Program-made: the position numbers and the translations under genes
NCBI GenBank assembly: GCA_038872535.1
Contig: JAVZJY010000001.1
Span: 44,468 to 108,467 of the forward strand
Direction of reading: 5' to 3'
Source of the DNA: JASEJA01 sp038872535
Lineage (GTDB): Archaea; Thermoproteota; Bathyarchaeia; Bathyarchaeales; Bathycorpusculaceae
DNA: 64,000 nt
Shown: positions 43,542 through 51,864 of the stretch, piece by piece
Position numbering within the stretch: the first letter of the stretch is position 1
Layout of the letters: each line of letters begins with the position of its first letter
Notes under the pieces: model-generated
The model's input: the letters and a program-made list of their open reading frames with translations, nothing else
Databases searched by the model: none
What the model was told of the DNA's origin: nothing

Positions 43542-44285
43542 TTAAAATAATATTTTATGCAGAATTTTTTCTTTTGTAAGAGTTTCAGAAATTTCCAGTT
43601 TCTTCTGTTCAAAAAATTCATCCTTTATGGCATATTCTAACCCGTACTTTTTGTATACCCAATCTGCATAATGGTAATTCATCCTGTCGACTAGCACATA
43701 ATCCGCTTTTCCAACAATTTCTTTAACCAAACCTTCAGCCTTTGGCAATAAAGGAGCAATCATCACACTGGTTTTTATGCCAGCAGAGTGCAACTTCCCT
43801 AAAGTTTCTACACGTTCTTTAATTGATGATGCTTTTGGTTCGAAAATTTGCTTAATCTTCTCGTCAGCGGTGGTAATGGTAAAAGTTACTTCAGCATTTC
43901 CGTGACTCTGTAACAGTTCCATGTCTCGCAATATGAGAGTGGATTTGGTTTGTATGGTTACAGGCCAGTTCTTTTTTAACAGAATTTCAAGGCAGTTTCT
44001 AGTTATTTCATATTTTCTTTCTAATGGCTGATAAGGGTCGCACAATCCGCTAATCCAAACTCGTCCAACTTTTTTCTTGTTCACTTCGCGCTGGAGTAAG
44101 GTTGGAGCATTAAGTTTTACATCAACGAATTCTCCCCATTTTTCCTTGTGGTGCGTGAACCTTTTAATGAAGCGGGCATAGCAATAAGTGCAACCATGCT
44201 CACAGCCAACATAAGGATTAATTGTATACTCAAGAACTTTTGATTCTGATAGGATGCTCTTCGCATAAATCTCTTTAACAATCAT
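43542..44285 (-). CDS. SplB-like radical SAM protein
   Basis: 247 residues with the radical SAM cysteine motif GCEHGCTYCYARF near residues 27-39, WISGLCDPYQPLE near 88, and an iron-sulfur/SAM barrel pattern (IQTKSTLILRD, TFTITTADE). This is the COG1533 group related to spore photoproduct lyase but without its function in archaea. The substrate is unknown. It lies 27 nt from nob1 on the same strand. Confidence 0.85.
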   Translation of the reverse strand: MIVKEIYAKSILSESKVLEYTINPYVGCEHGCTYCYARFIKRFTHHKEKWGEFVDVKLNAPTLLQREVNKKKVGRVWISGLCDPYQPLERKYEITRNCLEILLKKNWPVTIQTKSTLILRDMELLQSHGNAEVTFTITTADEKIKQIFEPKASSIKERVETLGKLHSAGIKTSVMIAPLLPKAEGLVKEIVGKADYVLVDRMNYHYADWVYKKYGLEYAIKDEFFEQKKLEISETLTKEKILHKILF

Positions 44286-44312
44286 AAAAGTTTCCTTTGC
44301 GCATAATCTGCT

Positions 44313-44841
44313 TTAACTTATGTGACTCTTGTTTAGTGGCTTTCTTCTCAATTCTGTGCCGCAAACTTTGCATTTTTTTGATTTATAGTTTGCTGGGTAG
44401 TTTCTGTGGCATGCTGGGCAATATCTAACCCATTTTAATTGGAAGCGAATGCCGAAAGTGGCTAGCGATGTGAATTCTATGCCCATTAGGTTTGCGACGT
44501 TTTGTATTGAGTAGTCATCTGTCGCTATTAATGGAGAATAACCGTTCATCTTGAGTTGTAGAGCTAATGCCAAGACTTGGATGTCAGTTTCTGATAAGAC
44601 ATAAGTTTCCCCAGCGGTTGTCGCTGTTGCCTTAACCCTTTCGAGAAATGTTACATCTGGTTTTCTGATTTTTAACTTTCCACTTTCTATGGCTGTTTTG
44701 AATCTGACCCAAGGCATGGTTCCCTCTATTATCTCCTCTCTAACCATTGGAACAGTGTACTGGGCTTCGCTTATGAAAGAGGGGTCTAATCCAACCACGA
44801 AGGCTGACGTGTCTAATACTATGACTCTTCTGTTTGTCCAC
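44313..44841 (-). CDS. nob1: Nob1 endonuclease (PIN domain plus zinc ribbon), start irregular or frameshifted
   Basis: Nob1 cleaves the 3' end of pre-16S rRNA in 30S maturation. The first canonical in-frame start is GTG 44798, but the open frame continues upstream to a stop at 44868-44870 and encodes RRVIVLDTSAFVVGLDP. This holds the first catalytic PIN Asp (44811-44813), so translation must start earlier. No ATG, GTG or TTG exists there in frame. A GTG at 44841, 4 nt after the NAD kinase stop, would give MDKQK and join the frame after a 1-nt change near 44822-44830. The rest is regular: ETYVLSETDIQVLALAL, LIATDDYSIQNVA, and the zinc ribbon CPACHRNYP...CKVCG. Confidence 0.8.
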
Positions 44842-44845
44842 TTCG

Positions 44846-45703
44846 TTAGAGTTTGCCTCCCAATCCCTTAAAAATAAGCCTATTTCTCAAGCGACTGTAG
44901 AAGTTTTCCTTAAACCGTATGAAAGAGGTTTCATGTTTTGAGCGTGTTATAGTTAGGGTTGGAAGTTTAGATTTTAAAAGTTGGCGATATTGTCCATCAA
45001 TTAATACGAGCACTTTCCGCGGTCTTAAAACCTGAACCGTTAGGTTTGAATCTGCTGGAAAAACGATTGAACGAAAAACGCTTAAGGAACATATAGGCGT
45101 CAAAACAAAAGCCTCCACATTCGGGTCTAAAACTGGTCCTCCAGCAGAAAGTGAATAACCTGTTGAGCCTGTTTGTGTGGATACCATTAAACCGTCCGAT
45201 TGACAGTTTAGAATTGGTTCCTTGTCTTTGAATATTCTTGTGTATATTATTTTTGCCGGCTCGTCAGCTAATACTAATACTTCATTCAAGGCGTCTGGAA
45301 ACTTTGCGCCGTCGGCGTTTGTTGATAGTTTCATGCATTTTTCAATGGTGAATTGTCCCTTCAAGCATTTGTCCACCGCTGTTAAGGCTTGTTTTGGTTC
45401 GACCTCTGTTAGGAATCCTCTGACACCCATGTTTATTGCAAGTATTGGCGGCTCTGGCTTTGGAATGGAGACACACGTTCTTAGGAGGGTTCCGTCTCCG
45501 CCAATGGTTATTATGAAGTCTGTTTTCATTTTCTCTAAGGGAATGCTCTTTTCTTTTATGCCTAATTTATCCGCCAACGTGTCTTCTATGTAAACTTCTA
45601 ATCCCTGCGTCCGCAAGTATTTTGCTAAATCTTCTGCAAGTTTTATGGCTTTTCTTTTGTCAAAGCGGGCGACTAGACCGACGCTTTTAAACACTTTCTT
45701 CAC
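44846..45703 (-). CDS. nadK: NAD kinase
   Basis: 285 residues. The ATP/NAD site GGDGTLLR is at residues 68-75, preceded by DFIITI. The NE/D segment ALNEVLVLADEPAK is near 138, and TGSTGYSLSAGGPVLDP near 183 is the second family signature. It phosphorylates NAD to NADP. It probably forms an operon with nob1, whose start lies just after its stop, and with the SplB-like gene. Confidence 0.94.
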   Translation of the reverse strand: MKKVFKSVGLVARFDKRKAIKLAEDLAKYLRTQGLEVYIEDTLADKLGIKEKSIPLEKMKTDFIITIGGDGTLLRTCVSIPKPEPPILAINMGVRGFLTEVEPKQALTAVDKCLKGQFTIEKCMKLSTNADGAKFPDALNEVLVLADEPAKIIYTRIFKDKEPILNCQSDGLMVSTQTGSTGYSLSAGGPVLDPNVEAFVLTPICSLSVFRSIVFPADSNLTVQVLRPRKVLVLIDGQYRQLLKSKLPTLTITRSKHETSFIRFKENFYSRLRNRLIFKGLGGKL

Positions 45704-45790
45704 CTTTTTAGTATTAGCGACACCTTAATCTATATATTAGTGTTGTTTAAAATTGCTGTGGATAAAAAAGACGTAATAAGTGGTGGGTGA

Positions 45791-46183
45791 ATGAGCAAAC
45801 CCGTTGATGTTGGGAGTCTCCGCGTGGGCGGTTACATTATTGTGGATGGTGAACCATGCCGCATAGTGGATATAACAAAATCAAAACCTGGAAAGCACGG
45901 TTCAGCAAAAGCCCGCATAGTAGCTGTGGGCATTTTTGACGGCGCAAAGAGAAGCCTCGTTAAACCTGTAGATGCCACAGCAGACGTGCCAATAATTGAG
46001 AAAAGAAGCGGTCAAGTATTTGCCGTAACGCCTTCAAATCTCCAAATAATGGATTTGGAAACTTACGAGTATTTGGATGCTCCTTACCCAGAAGAGGAAG
46101 ATTTGAAAGCAAAGCTTAGCCCAGGCGTTGAAGTTGAGTATTGGCGGATTCTTGGCAAAGTAAAGATTGTCAGAACAAAATAG
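45791..46183 (+). CDS. eif5a: Translation factor aIF5A
   Basis: 130 residues: N-terminal SH3-like domain with the hypusination loop SKPGKHGSAK (Lys 35 is the likely hypusine site) and a C-terminal OB fold (SGQVFAVTPSNLQIMDLETY). aIF5A helps ribosomes through difficult peptide bonds and in termination. GGTGGGTGA lies immediately upstream of ATG 45791. The divergent neighbour is nadK, with a symmetric TATA-like TAATCTATATATTA between them. Confidence 0.95.
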   Translation: MSKPVDVGSLRVGGYIIVDGEPCRIVDITKSKPGKHGSAKARIVAVGIFDGAKRSLVKPVDATADVPIIEKRSGQVFAVTPSNLQIMDLETYEYLDAPYPEEEDLKAKLSPGVEVEYWRILGKVKIVRTK

Positions 46184-46191
46184 GCGTTATG

Positions 46192-46398
46192 CTAACTCCA
46201 CCAGTCCCAGTTGAGTTTTTTAAAGCCTACATATAGGATTAGGAGGATTACTCCCCAGCTTAATGCGATTCCAGCAATCTCTAATATTAATTCTTCACGT
46301 AGGTAAGTGTAGCTTGACCATGCACTTATTCCACATAAACCAACTAATATAAGAAGAAACATTGCAAAGTGAATTGCCTTTTCAGTTGCCATTCTCAT
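46192..46398 (-). CDS. Small two-TM membrane protein, 68 residues
   Basis: Two hydrophobic helices (residues about 9-31, IHFAMFLLILVGLCGISAWSS, and 37-58, ILEIAGIALSWGVILLILYV) and a short Trp-rich C-terminus (KKLNWDWWS). ATG 46398 or 46392 as start. No family recognised. It converges with aIF5A, 8 nt apart. Confidence 0.55.
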   Translation of the reverse strand: MRMATEKAIHFAMFLLILVGLCGISAWSSYTYLREELILEIAGIALSWGVILLILYVGFKKLNWDWWS

Positions 46399-46492
46399 CC
46401 ATCCATTAAGTTGTTCTAAAGTTTAGCGTAGATATTGTTAAAATAATTTTCCGTCAAAGTTTTTATTACTGGTTTTCAGTAATATATTTTGG

Positions 46493-46554
46493 AGCCGATG
46501 ATGCAAGAAGAGCCGTCGGATTTGTGACGACGCTTGTAAACCAGCGCTGAGGCT
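46493..46554 (+). ncRNA. C/D box sRNA (2'-O-methylation guide)
   Basis: A 62-nt segment in an otherwise empty gap. Terminal stem AGCC (46493-46496) pairs with GGCT (46551-46554). The C box is ATGATGC (46498-46504, one mismatch to RUGAUGA), D' is CGGA (46517-46520, weak), C' is GTGACGA (46524-46530, one mismatch) and D is CTGA (46547-46550). Guide regions are about 12 and 16 nt. The D' guide (46505-46516) is complementary to CGGCUCUUC, a string I recall from the peptidyl-transferase region of 23S rRNA. A TATA-like TTTTTATTA lies near 46460-46468. Confidence 0.65.
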
Positions 46555-46560
46555 TCAGCT

Positions 46561-47004
46561 TTATTCTACTGGAATGGGATATCCATGTTTTCTTGGTAAG
46601 CGAACTTCCAATATTCCTTTCTTGAAGCGAACTTCCATTTTATCCACTTCTACTGACACTGGAATTCGCGTGCTGCAATGGAATGTTTGGAATTCACCTT
46701 TGTAGTGGGTTATGCCAAAATCATCAAATCGTATTTTCCTTTTCAGTTTTGCCGTTATTTCGATTGTGTTTTTGTCTAATGGTTTAACTTTTATTGTGCT
46801 TTCTTCCGTGTAGGGCAAGTCAACGGTCAATATCACTTCTGTTGGTGTTATCATTATGTCTCGGAGCGGCTCCATAGTGCAAGTTTTTTGGTTCCAGCTT
46901 GGTCTCTCAAGCAATCTCTCTCCCAATTCTTCAGTCCATTCTTCCAGATTTTCGAAGTATTCGTCGATTATGTCAAAGAATGAACGTTTCCTTTTCGTTG
47001 CCAT
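46561..47004 (-). CDS. hsp20: Hsp20-family small heat-shock protein
   Basis: About 147 residues from ATG 47004. A variable N-terminus (RKRSFFDIIDEYFENLEEWT) is followed by the alpha-crystallin domain (MITPTEVILTVDLPYTEEST to RIPVSVEVDKMEVRFKKGIL with EVRLPRK). It would hold unfolded proteins from aggregation. AAGGAGG is 8 nt before ATG 47004, preferred over ATG 47010, which is too close. It starts just behind the PAC2 gene on the same strand. Confidence 0.9.
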   Translation of the reverse strand: MATKRKRSFFDIIDEYFENLEEWTEELGERLLERPSWNQKTCTMEPLRDIMITPTEVILTVDLPYTEESTIKVKPLDKNTIEITAKLKRKIRFDDFGITHYKGEFQTFHCSTRIPVSVEVDKMEVRFKKGILEVRLPRKHGYPIPVE

Positions 47005-47017
47005 AACCATTTCCTCC

Positions 47018-47770
47018 TTAAGATATGTATAATGGAATGTCGTATTCCTGTGTTTTCTTCATTTTGGACATCTCCTGTTGGGTTCGCCTCATAACATCCC
47101 TAGCCCTTAAGCGAATCTCCTCACCCTTCTCTAACAGTTTTGAAACGTCCACTTTTATTCCCGTAATGTTTGTCAATCCTTTTAGCACTTCTGCGGCAGC
47201 CTCTGGGTCTGGATAGTTTAAGAAGCATTGTGCAAGCAATGTTATGGCTGGCAAATCCATGGTGGCGCAGCGTTGAAGCATAATTGCTTGTGGACCAACC
47301 ATGTATCCTTCTTGCAGTATTTCTATTTCTTTCTCCTGAAGCATTTTCAGCATTTCTGGGCTTGAGGCTGCAGCGAAAACTTTCAATTCTTTTAAGTCTT
47401 GTCTTTCTTGTATGGGAATGCCGCTTAATGAAATCATCATTTTAACGTTCTTGCTTTTTCCCCAATCAATTAAAGCATCCATTATTGGATAAATTACGTC
47501 TGCAGGTATGGCGGTTTCTGAAACAGCTAGCAGAATGTTGCGGTTTCCAAAAATTCTTATTGGCGAATGCGGCAGCCCTTCATGCAAAACAATTAGGGGT
47601 GGCAGCAGTTTCGAATCCATATAGGCTACTTCTTCTATGTCCTCAAGCTCCGATATCAAATGTGAAGCAGCTATAACGCCGACTAATCCCACATCTGGAA
47701 AACCAAAAAGCATAACAGCACCTGATGGAATTTCCTTCTTTTCTATAATCTTAACCTCGCTCAAACTCAT
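47018..47770 (-). CDS. PAC2-family proteasome assembly chaperone
   Basis: 250 residues: GAVMLFGFPDVGLVGVIAAS near residue 17, then PPLIVLHEGLPHSPIRIFGN, ILLAVSETAIPADVIYPIMD, MISLSGIPIQERQD, YMVGPQAIMLQ, and a C-terminal helical tail. This is the PAC2/PbaB group; archaeal PbaA/PbaB assist proteasome assembly or bind its core. The C-terminal YIS is not the HbYX tail. Context with Hsp20 fits protein quality control. Confidence 0.85.
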   Translation of the reverse strand: MSLSEVKIIEKKEIPSGAVMLFGFPDVGLVGVIAASHLISELEDIEEVAYMDSKLLPPLIVLHEGLPHSPIRIFGNRNILLAVSETAIPADVIYPIMDALIDWGKSKNVKMMISLSGIPIQERQDLKELKVFAAASSPEMLKMLQEKEIEILQEGYMVGPQAIMLQRCATMDLPAITLLAQCFLNYPDPEAAAEVLKGLTNITGIKVDVSKLLEKGEEIRLRARDVMRRTQQEMSKMKKTQEYDIPLYIS

Positions 47771-47875
47771 CCCTACAACACTTCATTGAGGGGCAGTGTA
47801 AAAAGTTTATGGAATCTAAACGTGAGGAACGGAATACCTATTTAAGGATGTAGTCCGTTTTTAATCTGGAGAAAC

Positions 47876-49210
47876 ATGGCCTTAGAACGTTTAGGCTCCA
47901 CGCTTTACGAAGCGCTAAGAAAGATTTTCAGAGCATCCGTTGTAGATGAGGCTGCTGTTAAAGAGTTAGTTCGTGATGTTCAGCGGGCTTTGCTTCAAGC
48001 AGACGTTAACGTCCAACTTGTCCTTGACATATCAAAGCGAATAGAAGAAAGAGCCTTAAAAGAGCAGCTTCCACCGGGCATCTCAAGACGAGAACATGTG
48101 ATAAAGGTTGTTTACGAAGAGCTAACCCGATTCTTAGGAGAAAAACCAATTCCGATAAAAGTGGAGCCTAAAAAGAAGTATACGATAATGCTTGTTGGCA
48201 TTCAAGGCTCTGGAAAAACAACTGCCGCAGCAAAACTTGCCAGATACTTCCAAAAGAGGGGACTGAAACCCGCCTTAATATGTGCAGACACCTATCGCCC
48301 TGGGGCTTATGCGCAACTTCAGCAGTTAGCCAACAAAATAAACGTGCCATTATATGGCGAATCTAACGCCAAAGATCCTGTCAAAATAGCCCTTCAAGGA
48401 ATAAAACAATTTAATGATAAAGAAGTGATAATTATTGACACTGCTGGACGCCACAAAGAGGAGCAAGAGCTCATTAAAGAAATGAAGGTTCTTGAAAGAA
48501 ACATAAAACCAGACGAGGTTATGTTAGTAATTGATGGAACAATAGGTCAGCAAGCCATGATCCAAGCAAAAGCCTTCAACGAAGCCACACCCATAGGCTC
48601 AATAATCGTAACAAAACTTGACGGTTCAGCAAGAGGCGGAGGAGCCCTTTCAGCTGTTGCAGCCACAGGCGCACCAATAAAATTCATTAGTACAGGCGAA
48701 AAGGTGGAAGATATAGAACCTTTTGTGCCATCACGTTTTGTTGGCAGACTTTTGGGCATGGGCGATTTGGAAACGCTTCTTGAAAAAGTGCGTGAAGCCG
48801 AGATAAAGGTTCCAGAAAAGAAAGCCAAAGCCATCTTAAGCGGCAAATTCACCTTAACGGATATGTATGAACAGTTTGAAGCAATGAAAGGCATGGGTCC
48901 CTTTAGAAAACTTTTGAAGATGCTTCCAGGCATGTCCTACGATATTCCTGAAGACGCCTTAAACATGGCTGAAGACCGATTGGAAAAATGGCGAGTAATG
49001 ATTCAATCGATGACGCCTGAAGAAAAGGATGACCCCAAAAAATTCAATGCCTCAAGGGTGAGGCGGGTGGCAAGAGGCTCTGGGACAAGCGAAAAGGAAG
49101 TGAAAGAACTCATAAAGCAGTATTTTTTGATGCGCCGCATGTTGAAGAGTTTGCGTAGGAAAAAGAAGTTGCCGTTTTTTGGGAAAAAGTTGCCCTTAGA
49201 CGTAGCTTAA
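47876..49210 (+). CDS. ffh: Signal recognition particle GTPase SRP54
   Basis: 444 residues: helical N domain (about 1-90), GTPase G domain with VGIQGSGKTTAAAKLARYF near 103, DTYRPGAYAQLQQL, DTAGRHKEEQEL, TKLDGSARGGGALS near 244, then the Met-rich M domain (about 300-430, YEQFEAMKGMGPFRKLLKML then PGMSY) that binds 7S RNA and signal peptides. It starts the long plus-strand informational cluster, with Pus10 28 nt downstream. Confidence 0.96.
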   Translation: MALERLGSTLYEALRKIFRASVVDEAAVKELVRDVQRALLQADVNVQLVLDISKRIEERALKEQLPPGISRREHVIKVVYEELTRFLGEKPIPIKVEPKKKYTIMLVGIQGSGKTTAAAKLARYFQKRGLKPALICADTYRPGAYAQLQQLANKINVPLYGESNAKDPVKIALQGIKQFNDKEVIIIDTAGRHKEEQELIKEMKVLERNIKPDEVMLVIDGTIGQQAMIQAKAFNEATPIGSIIVTKLDGSARGGGALSAVAATGAPIKFISTGEKVEDIEPFVPSRFVGRLLGMGDLETLLEKVREAEIKVPEKKAKAILSGKFTLTDMYEQFEAMKGMGPFRKLLKMLPGMSYDIPEDALNMAEDRLEKWRVMIQSMTPEEKDDPKKFNASRVRRVARGSGTSEKEVKELIKQYFLMRRMLKSLRRKKKLPFFGKKLPLDVA

Positions 49211-49237
49211 CTGGGCGAGTATCCGAAGGATTGACTT

Positions 49238-50572
49238 ATGGACATTTTGGAAAAAGCGTTAGAGTTGCTTGAGAAAAATCCGTTATGTGACCACTGTTTA
49301 GGGAGACAGTTTGCACTTCTTGGACACAATGTTGAGAATGACGAGAGGGGAAGGGCGCTAAAACTAATCTTAACTCTTAAAGCGCATATAGCGTTTCTTT
49401 CAAAGGAAAAGAACGGCATAAAAATTCTGAAAATTCTTGCAACAAACGGGTTCTCCAAGACGGCGTCGGAACTACTGCAAAAAATGAAAAGACACACTCC
49501 AAGCAAAAGCATCCCGAAAACGTGTTTTTTATGCGAAGACAAATTCAAAAATCTTGACGAAATAACGGAAAAAGCTCTCAAAGAGCTTAGTGATTATGAA
49601 TATAGTAGTTTTTTGGTGGGGATAGAATTACCCGTTGCCGTGGAAGAGAGAGAAGACGAGTTTAGGGCTGAGTTCAATATCTGTTATGGCGAAAACATGC
49701 GAAACGAATTTGGAAGATTAATAGGTAAAAGAATTGCTGAGAGCACTGGAAAAACCGCTGATTATAGGAAACCAGACGTGGTCTTGCTCATTAACCCGTT
49801 TGCTGAAAAGGTAAAAGTCCAACCAAATCCTCTATACATTGCTGGTCGGTACAAAAAACTTGTTAGGGGAATACCTCAATCAAAATGGTTCTGTTCAAAC
49901 TGTCATGGAAAGGGTTGTGAAAAATGCAATTGGACTGGAAAAATGTACCCTGAATCGGTAGAAGAAATAATTGCAAAACCTTTCCTCGACGCCACCGATG
50001 GCATTAAAGCATCATTTCACGCTTCTGGAAGAGAAGACATTGACGCACGCATGCTCGGTAAAGGCAGACCATTCATAATCCAAATTGCAAAGCCCAAAAA
50101 ACGTTTTCTAGACCTTAAGAAAATGGAGGACATTATTAACGCCTATGCAAAAAATAAAGTTGAAGTTTCCAATCTACGTTTTGCGGACAAAGCTGCTGTT
50201 AGAAAGTTGAAAAAAGCGGAGTCTTCGCAAAAGGAATATCGCGTACTGATTGAATTCGAAAGCGAGGTTTCACCTAAGGATTTGAGTCTTCTTGAAGAGA
50301 AATTGACAAATGTTATAATTAAACAAAGAACGCCGCTGCGTGTCTTGCATAGACGGGCGGATTTAACACGGGAAAAGTACATATACGAGGTTAAAGTAAA
50401 GAAGTTGTCGCCTAAGAAGGTTGAAATGAAGATACGTTGCCAAGGAGGGCTGTACGTTAAAGAATTGGTGACTGGAGATGATGGAAGAACAACACCCAAC
50501 ATCTCAGAAATTCTCAAAAACAAAGCGAAGCCCATAAAACTTGATGTTTTAAATGTAATTATGGAAGACTAA
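49238..50572 (+). CDS. pus10: tRNA pseudouridine synthase Pus10
   Basis: 444 residues. N-terminal zinc-binding module (NPLCDHCLGRQFALLG, TCFLCEDKFKNL, WFCSNCHGKGCEKC), THUMP-like part, and catalytic domain with FHASGREDIDARMLGKGRPF near residue 262, where the Asp is the nucleophile. Archaeal Pus10 makes pseudouridine 54 and 55 in tRNA. The C-terminal GGLYVKELVTGDDGRTTPN is the family end motif. Next comes rpl21e, 11 nt later. Confidence 0.94.
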   Translation: MDILEKALELLEKNPLCDHCLGRQFALLGHNVENDERGRALKLILTLKAHIAFLSKEKNGIKILKILATNGFSKTASELLQKMKRHTPSKSIPKTCFLCEDKFKNLDEITEKALKELSDYEYSSFLVGIELPVAVEEREDEFRAEFNICYGENMRNEFGRLIGKRIAESTGKTADYRKPDVVLLINPFAEKVKVQPNPLYIAGRYKKLVRGIPQSKWFCSNCHGKGCEKCNWTGKMYPESVEEIIAKPFLDATDGIKASFHASGREDIDARMLGKGRPFIIQIAKPKKRFLDLKKMEDIINAYAKNKVEVSNLRFADKAAVRKLKKAESSQKEYRVLIEFESEVSPKDLSLLEEKLTNVIIKQRTPLRVLHRRADLTREKYIYEVKVKKLSPKKVEMKIRCQGGLYVKELVTGDDGRTTPNISEILKNKAKPIKLDVLNVIMED

Positions 50573-50583
50573 ATGGTGAGAAA

Positions 50584-50880
50584 ATGAAGAAGTCAAAGGG
50601 ATATCGCACGAGAACACGACGCCTTTTAAAAAAGGAACCCAGAGAGCGAGGCAAAATAAGAATGAGTAAGCTTCTGCATGAATATGCACCCGGCAGCTCC
50701 GTTGTCATCAAAATAGACCCTAGCGTACACAAAGGGATGCCCCACAAACGTTATCATGGAAAAATTGGCAAGATAATCGACAAGCGAGGGCGAAGCTACA
50801 TTGTAAGCGTTACTCAAGGAGATGCAGTTAAGGAAATTATAGTCAGACCCGAACATTTAGAACCCTATAAAAGTGATTGA
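50584..50880 (+). CDS. rpl21e: Large ribosomal subunit protein eL21 (L21e)
   Basis: 98 residues: KKSKGYRTRTRRLLKKEPRE at the start, VVIKIDPSVHKGMPHKRYHG near residue 40, GKIIDKRGRSYIV, then KEIIVRPEHLEPY. Standard length and sequence for this 50S protein. Its stop precedes the rpoF ATG by 1 nt, so the two are coupled. Confidence 0.96.
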   Translation: MKKSKGYRTRTRRLLKKEPRERGKIRMSKLLHEYAPGSSVVIKIDPSVHKGMPHKRYHGKIGKIIDKRGRSYIVSVTQGDAVKEIIVRPEHLEPYKSD

Positions 50881-50881
50881 A

Positions 50882-51220
50882 ATGTCAAAAAAGGATGCAG
50901 CAGAAAAGAAATTGACCATTCCAGAAGTCAAAAAACTATTAGAATCTATAGGTGAAGAAAATTTAGACCAGTTCCAGCGCCGCACATTTGATTACGTAGC
51001 AAAATTCTCAAAAGTGAACGCTGAGGCAGCCGAAAAACTCGTGGAAACGCTTGTGAAGGAATATGGTTTAGATGAGGAGGAAGCTGTTTCAGTGGTTAAC
51101 TGTATGCCAAAAAGCGTTGACGAATTAAGAGTTTTTCTTGCTGGTGGTCGTAAAATTATTGAAACCTCCAAGTTAGAAGCCATAGTTAACCTTTTAAATG
51201 AACATCGGAAATTGAAATAG
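50882..51220 (+). CDS. rpoF: DNA-directed RNA polymerase subunit F (Rpo4/Rpb4)
   Basis: 112 residues from ATG 50882. The helical HRDC-like protein has LTIPEVKKLLESIGEEN, RRTFDYVAKFSKVNAEAAEK, and DEEEAVSVVNCMPKSVDELR. It pairs with subunit E (Rpo7) as the polymerase stalk. ATG 50882 lies one base after the L21e stop; a longer GTG 50873 frame exists. The order L21e-rpoF-DUF655-ksgA is a conserved archaeal cluster. Confidence 0.92.
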   Translation: MSKKDAAEKKLTIPEVKKLLESIGEENLDQFQRRTFDYVAKFSKVNAEAAEKLVETLVKEYGLDEEEAVSVVNCMPKSVDELRVFLAGGRKIIETSKLEAIVNLLNEHRKLK

Positions 51221-51268
51221 CCTGTAACCACAATTTTTAAGCCGCTAAGAATAAAAATAAAGGCGAGT

Positions 51269-51838
51269 ATGATGGAAAAACGGTACGAAGAGTACGCCTA
51301 CGTTCTAGATTTTCTTCCTCATGGCAGACCAGGAGTGAGAGTCTCTGGGAGGGCTGGTTATCGAGCGGGAGCCTTAGTTCAGTTAGTTGGAGAGGAGTTC
51401 TTCACCCTTTTGGAGGCGCTTGCGAAAGAGGGTGTGACGCTTAAGCCTTATGACCGCGTTTATGTTGGAAAGGATGCCCGCGAAGAAATCACATACATTA
51501 TCGGGCGGGTCAGCTATGAGGAGTTGACTGCGGCGGCGAGGATGGAGCTTCCTTCAGTGATTAGCAGAATAGTGTTGAATCGTGAACAGTGGTTTATTAA
51601 CTTCTTTAACACTGCCCGAGCTGTAACGCCGCGAATGCATGCTTTAGAACTGATTCCTGGAATTGGCAAAAAGTATATGTGGCAAGTTATAAATGAGCGT
51701 GAGAAAAAACCATTTGAAAGTTTTGAAGATTTGCAAAAGAGAACGGAGTTGCCTAACCCTGTTAAGTTGATTACGAAAAGGATTTTGGAAGAGTTGGCTG
51801 GCGAGAGCAAGTATCGACTTTTTACGAGAGCGCAATAA
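51269..51838 (+). CDS. DUF655 family protein with helix-hairpin-helix
   Basis: 189 residues. DUF655 N-terminus (YEEYAYVLDFLPHGRPGVRV, an OB-like strand part) and a C-terminal helix-hairpin-helix (HALELIPGIGKKYMWQVINE, FESFEDLQKRTELPNPVKLI) that should bind nucleic acid non-specifically. The family lies next to rpoF and ksgA across archaea and is likely involved in RNA or ribosome metabolism; no activity is known. Confidence 0.88.
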   Translation: MMEKRYEEYAYVLDFLPHGRPGVRVSGRAGYRAGALVQLVGEEFFTLLEALAKEGVTLKPYDRVYVGKDAREEITYIIGRVSYEELTAAARMELPSVISRIVLNREQWFINFFNTARAVTPRMHALELIPGIGKKYMWQVINEREKKPFESFEDLQKRTELPNPVKLITKRILEELAGESKYRLFTRAQ

Positions 51839-51864
51839 CATAGTGAGCGTGTTAATGAGTAAAA

